DNA of 8,518 bases from Candidatus Eiseniibacteriota bacterium (GTDB taxonomy: Bacteria; Arandabacterota; Arandabacteria; JAGLYR01). The notes beneath the pieces were generated by a model. It was not told where the DNA came from. It was given only the letters and a program-made list of their open reading frames with translations, and did no database searches. The stretch is taken from assembly GCA_023132135.1 (NCBI GenBank), contig JAGLYR010000092.1, positions 1 through 8,518 of the forward strand. Reading direction: 5' to 3'. The position numbers and the translations under genes were made by a program. Position 1 is the stretch's first letter, and each line of letters begins with the position of its first letter. Below are positions 7,250 to 8,518 of this stretch, piece by piece.

Positions 7250-7267
7250 CGGTGTCCTCCCGCACGT

Positions 7268-7999
7268 CTACCGGCTGATCAAGTCATTGATCGCCTGTCT
7301 CAGCGCACCGTCCTGCATCTGCACCATCTTGTGACTCGCTTCGTATTTCTTGAATTCGGATATCATCCGGATCATTTCGTCCATGGCAAGGGCGTTGGAT
7401 TCCTCCAGGCAACCCTGGCGCACCTTCGCCGAGGGCTCTGACTCCTGCAAATGCCGCCCCGGTCCGGGTCCAAACAATCCCGGAGCCGTCCTCTGAAGAT
7501 CCTCCAGGGAAACGAAGTGGCGGATCATCAGTTTGCCCATCAGGCGGTCGCCCATGAATATCTCCCCGTCCTCATTCACATTCACAGGTCCGGGACTGGA
7601 CTCGTCGTCCAGGACCACAGGACCCATGTCCGTGAGGACGGGAAACCCGGCGTGGTTCACCAGCCGTCCGTCTATGTCCAGAGAGAAGCTCCCGTCTCTC
7701 GCGAACCGCTCCCCCTCGGGGGTGTCCACCACGAAGAACCCGTCTCCGTCCAGTGCGAAATCCAGTTCCCGCCCTGTTCTCTGAACAGATCCCTGGGAGA
7801 AATCGATGTAGACCTCCTGGCCCCGCTCCGCATCCCGCATGGCCTCCACCGACCCCTCGACATCCTCCAGCGCCTTGGCGAAGAGACGAGCGGCCTTGTA
7901 ACCGGGCGTAGACGCGTTGGCAAGGTTGTGAACCATGGCCTCCTGGCGGATCTGCTGCGATAGCATCGCGGCGCCGGCCAGGTAGATTCCGTCTCCCAT
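7268..7999 (-). CDS. flgF: Flagellar rod protein of the FlgF/FlgG family, probably FlgF
   Basis: This 243-residue protein (E. coli FlgF: 251) is probably the proximal rod subunit FlgF, preceding flgG as in most such operons. The N-terminus MGDGIYLAGAAMLSQQIRQE, then MVHNLANASTPGYKAARL, is the rod/hook signature in a divergent form. LDGDGFFVV at 83-91 and FARDGSFSLDIDGRLVNHAG are the central motifs. The C-terminus has CLEESNALAMDEMIRMISEF, then KKYEASHKMVQMQDGALRQA, the expected amphipathic helix that packs in the rod core. It diverges more than FlgG, and the FlgF label rests on gene order and length. ATG 7997-7999 has GGAGG 5 nt upstream. It is the first gene of the operon, with a sigma-54 promoter about 60 nt upstream. 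Confidence 0.87.
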   Translation of the reverse strand: MGDGIYLAGAAMLSQQIRQEAMVHNLANASTPGYKAARLFAKALEDVEGSVEAMRDAERGQEVYIDFSQGSVQRTGRELDFALDGDGFFVVDTPEGERFARDGSFSLDIDGRLVNHAGFPVLTDMGPVVLDDESSPGPVNVNEDGEIFMGDRLMGKLMIRHFVSLEDLQRTAPGLFGPGPGRHLQESEPSAKVRQGCLEESNALAMDEMIRMISEFKKYEASHKMVQMQDGALRQAINDLISR

Positions 8000-8058
8000 C
8001 CAGGCCTCCAGGACTCAGTGCCCTGCCGTAGCGGCAGACACTTCCGGTGGCGGTAAGC

Positions 8059-8073
8059 GCAAGCCCCGTGCCA
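8059..8073 (-). promoter_or_regulatory. Sigma-54 (RpoN) promoter for the flg operon
   Basis: Read on the minus strand this is TGGCACGGGGCTTGC. It matches the sigma-54 consensus TGGCACG-N4-TTGC at every defined position, with the -24 GG and -12 GC at the required spacing. By family rule the start of transcription would be near 8047, giving a leader of about 48 nt before the flgF ATG at 7999. RpoN control of rod, ring and hook genes is well known in polarly flagellated bacteria. Activation would need an enhancer-binding protein that is not encoded here. Confidence 0.88.
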
Positions 8074-8107
8074 GACGGTAGGCCAATGGGGGTGACGCTC
8101 TATTTTG

Positions 8108-8118
8108 TTGTGTCACAA
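8108..8118. promoter_or_regulatory. Short palindrome upstream of the sigma-54 promoter, possible activator site
   Basis: TTGTG-T-CACAA is a perfect 5-bp inverted repeat around one base, inside a locally T-rich stretch. Its centre is about 65 nt upstream of the predicted transcription start, within the range where sigma-54 enhancer-binding proteins can act. I cannot match it to a named binding motif, so the assignment is positional inference only. Confidence 0.25.
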
Positions 8119-8190
8119 TGGGTAAGGAGTGTCCGGGTGGATCCGGAATTGCAGGTGTGACCGGAATTCCGGAAAAAGCTTCCGGTTCGC

Positions 8191-8220
8191 AAAGGAAAAG
8201 GGCGACCCGCCGGGTCGCCC
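8191..8220 (-). terminator. GC-rich hairpin followed by T-rich tract on the minus strand
   Basis: Minus-strand arms GGGCGACCC and GGGTCGCCC (8212-8220 and 8200-8208) form a 9-bp stem with a 3-nt GGC loop, followed by TTTTCCTTT. This has the form of an intrinsic terminator for transcripts arriving from the right, and would insulate the flg operon. The same sequence also looks like a dispersed palindromic repeat of the REP type, so termination may be a secondary role. Confidence 0.45.
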
Positions 8221-8239
8221 CTACGGAGCTATCGCGCCT

Positions 8240-8325
8240 GTCGTCCCCGCGGAAGCGGGGACCCATTCACATATGCACGCTGTTCCAGCAACATCAAAAT
8301 GGGTTCCCGCGTGCGCGGGAACGAC
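8240..8325. repeat. Pair of inverted hairpin repeats (REP/BIME-like)
   Basis: Two 28-bp arms, 8240-8267 and 8298-8325, are inverted copies matching at 24 of 28 positions with a 30-bp spacer. Each arm is itself a hairpin: TCCCCGC/GCGGGGA with loop GGAA (8244-8261), and GTTCCCGC/GCGGGAAC with loop GTGC (8303-8322). The four differences between arms are two loop bases and one base pair (C-G in one stem, T-A in the other), so both stems remain intact. The core resembles the GTC(G/A)TYCCCGCG...GCGGGRA dispersed repeats seen in many bacterial genomes. Confidence 0.8.
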
Positions 8326-8445
8326 GATCGGCTCTGTCCCGCAATGGTTCTCCGCTTGCTCTCGGCATTCGCTACCGCTATTGTAGGCTGGATTATTCAG
8401 GAATGCGTATGCCTGCGATGTGCTAGTGCGTTGTCGGACAGGAAA

Positions 8446-8474
8446 ATAGACAATAGAGAATAGACCGCAATAGA
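8446..8474. repeat. Short ATAGA direct repeats
   Basis: ATAGA occurs at 8446, 8453, 8460 and 8470. The first three are 7 bp apart, forming a short heptad array. The tract is AT-richer than the rest of the window. Its role is unknown; it could be a remnant of a simple repeat or a cluster of binding sites. Confidence 0.5.
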
Positions 8475-8518
8475 GAAGTGTGAAGGTGTTTCTATGATGC
8501 TCTTGTCCGGGATCTATT

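Larger units (their letters stand above)
8000..8518. other. Intergenic region upstream of the flg operon
   Basis: About 520 bases with no convincing gene. From the operon outward it holds the leader, the sigma-54 promoter (8059-8073), the TTGTG-T-CACAA palindrome, a small hairpin with arms CCGGAA/TTCCGG (8169-8185) next to the 12-bp palindrome CCGGAATTCCGG (8161-8172), a 9-bp GC-rich hairpin (8200-8220), two inverted hairpin repeats (8240-8325), and a more AT-rich tail with ATAGA repeats (8446-8474). Open frames here translate the repeat hairpins and are very probably not genes. Confidence 0.75.

Noticed and set aside
8118-8426. Plus-strand open frames of 85-102 codons at 8118-8426 and 8129-8386
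   Set aside because: They translate straight through the palindromic repeats, giving phrases such as GRPYGAIAPVVPAEAGTHSH typical of spurious repeat ORFs. They have no domain and conflict with the sigma-54 leader structure.
8223-8517. Minus-strand frame open from the right edge, about 97 codons, ending at a TAG near 8223
   Set aside because: Its last third is the hairpin repeat, and the rest is cysteine-rich and compositionally unlike the flagellar genes. It could be the tail of an upstream gene, but nothing in it is recognisable.
8494-8518. Possible plus-strand start (ATG at 8494, AAGG a few bases upstream) running off the right edge
   Set aside because: Only eight codons are visible (MMLLSGIY), too few to support a gene. 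A divergent gene starting here remains possible.

Overview
The window is one strand-biased flagellar operon, read entirely on the minus strand (right to left). Moderately high GC coding sequence, strong Shine-Dalgarno sites and both the P-ring (FlgI) and L-ring (FlgH) proteins point to a Gram-negative, outer-membrane bacterium with a flagellum. A textbook sigma-54 promoter and an FlgJ carrying an SLT-type lytic transglycosylase domain would fit deltaproteobacteria-like lineages or one of several candidate diderm phyla. The sequence alone does not settle the phylum.

Layout in the direction of transcription: an approximately 520-base leader and repeat-rich intergenic region (8518-8000) with the sigma-54 promoter at 8059-8073; then flgF-like proximal rod (7999-7268), flgG distal rod (7249-6461), flgA P-ring chaperone (6431-5676), flgH L-ring (5670-5038), flgI P-ring (about 5011-3902), flgJ rod-cap/muramidase (3899-3066), flgN junction-protein chaperone (3016-2516), flgK hook-filament junction 1 (2469-1096) and flgL hook-filament junction 3 (966 to beyond base 1, C-terminus missing). 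Gaps are 2-49 nt except between flgK and flgL, where a 37-bp tandem repeat has stretched an ancestral 18-nt gap to 129 nt.

Together the genes build the outer half of the basal body and the hook-filament junction: rod (FlgF, FlgG), the peptidoglycan hole and rod cap (FlgJ), bushings through the wall and outer membrane (FlgI with its chaperone FlgA; FlgH), and adaptors between hook and filament (FlgK, FlgL with chaperone FlgN). The hook and early-rod genes flgB/C/D/E and the anti-sigma factor gene flgM are not in this window.

The most unusual observation is the tandem duplication of the last 10 codons plus stop of flgK. It leaves three self-contained mini-ORFs between flgK and flgL, each starting 4 nt after the previous stop. 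Other points of interest are the sigma-54 promoter, the FlgJ-SLT fusion, an FlgH without a recognisable lipobox, an Ig-like insert in FlgL, and a pair of inverted hairpin repeats with a compensatory base-pair change upstream of the operon. I found no defence system, CRISPR array or transposase.
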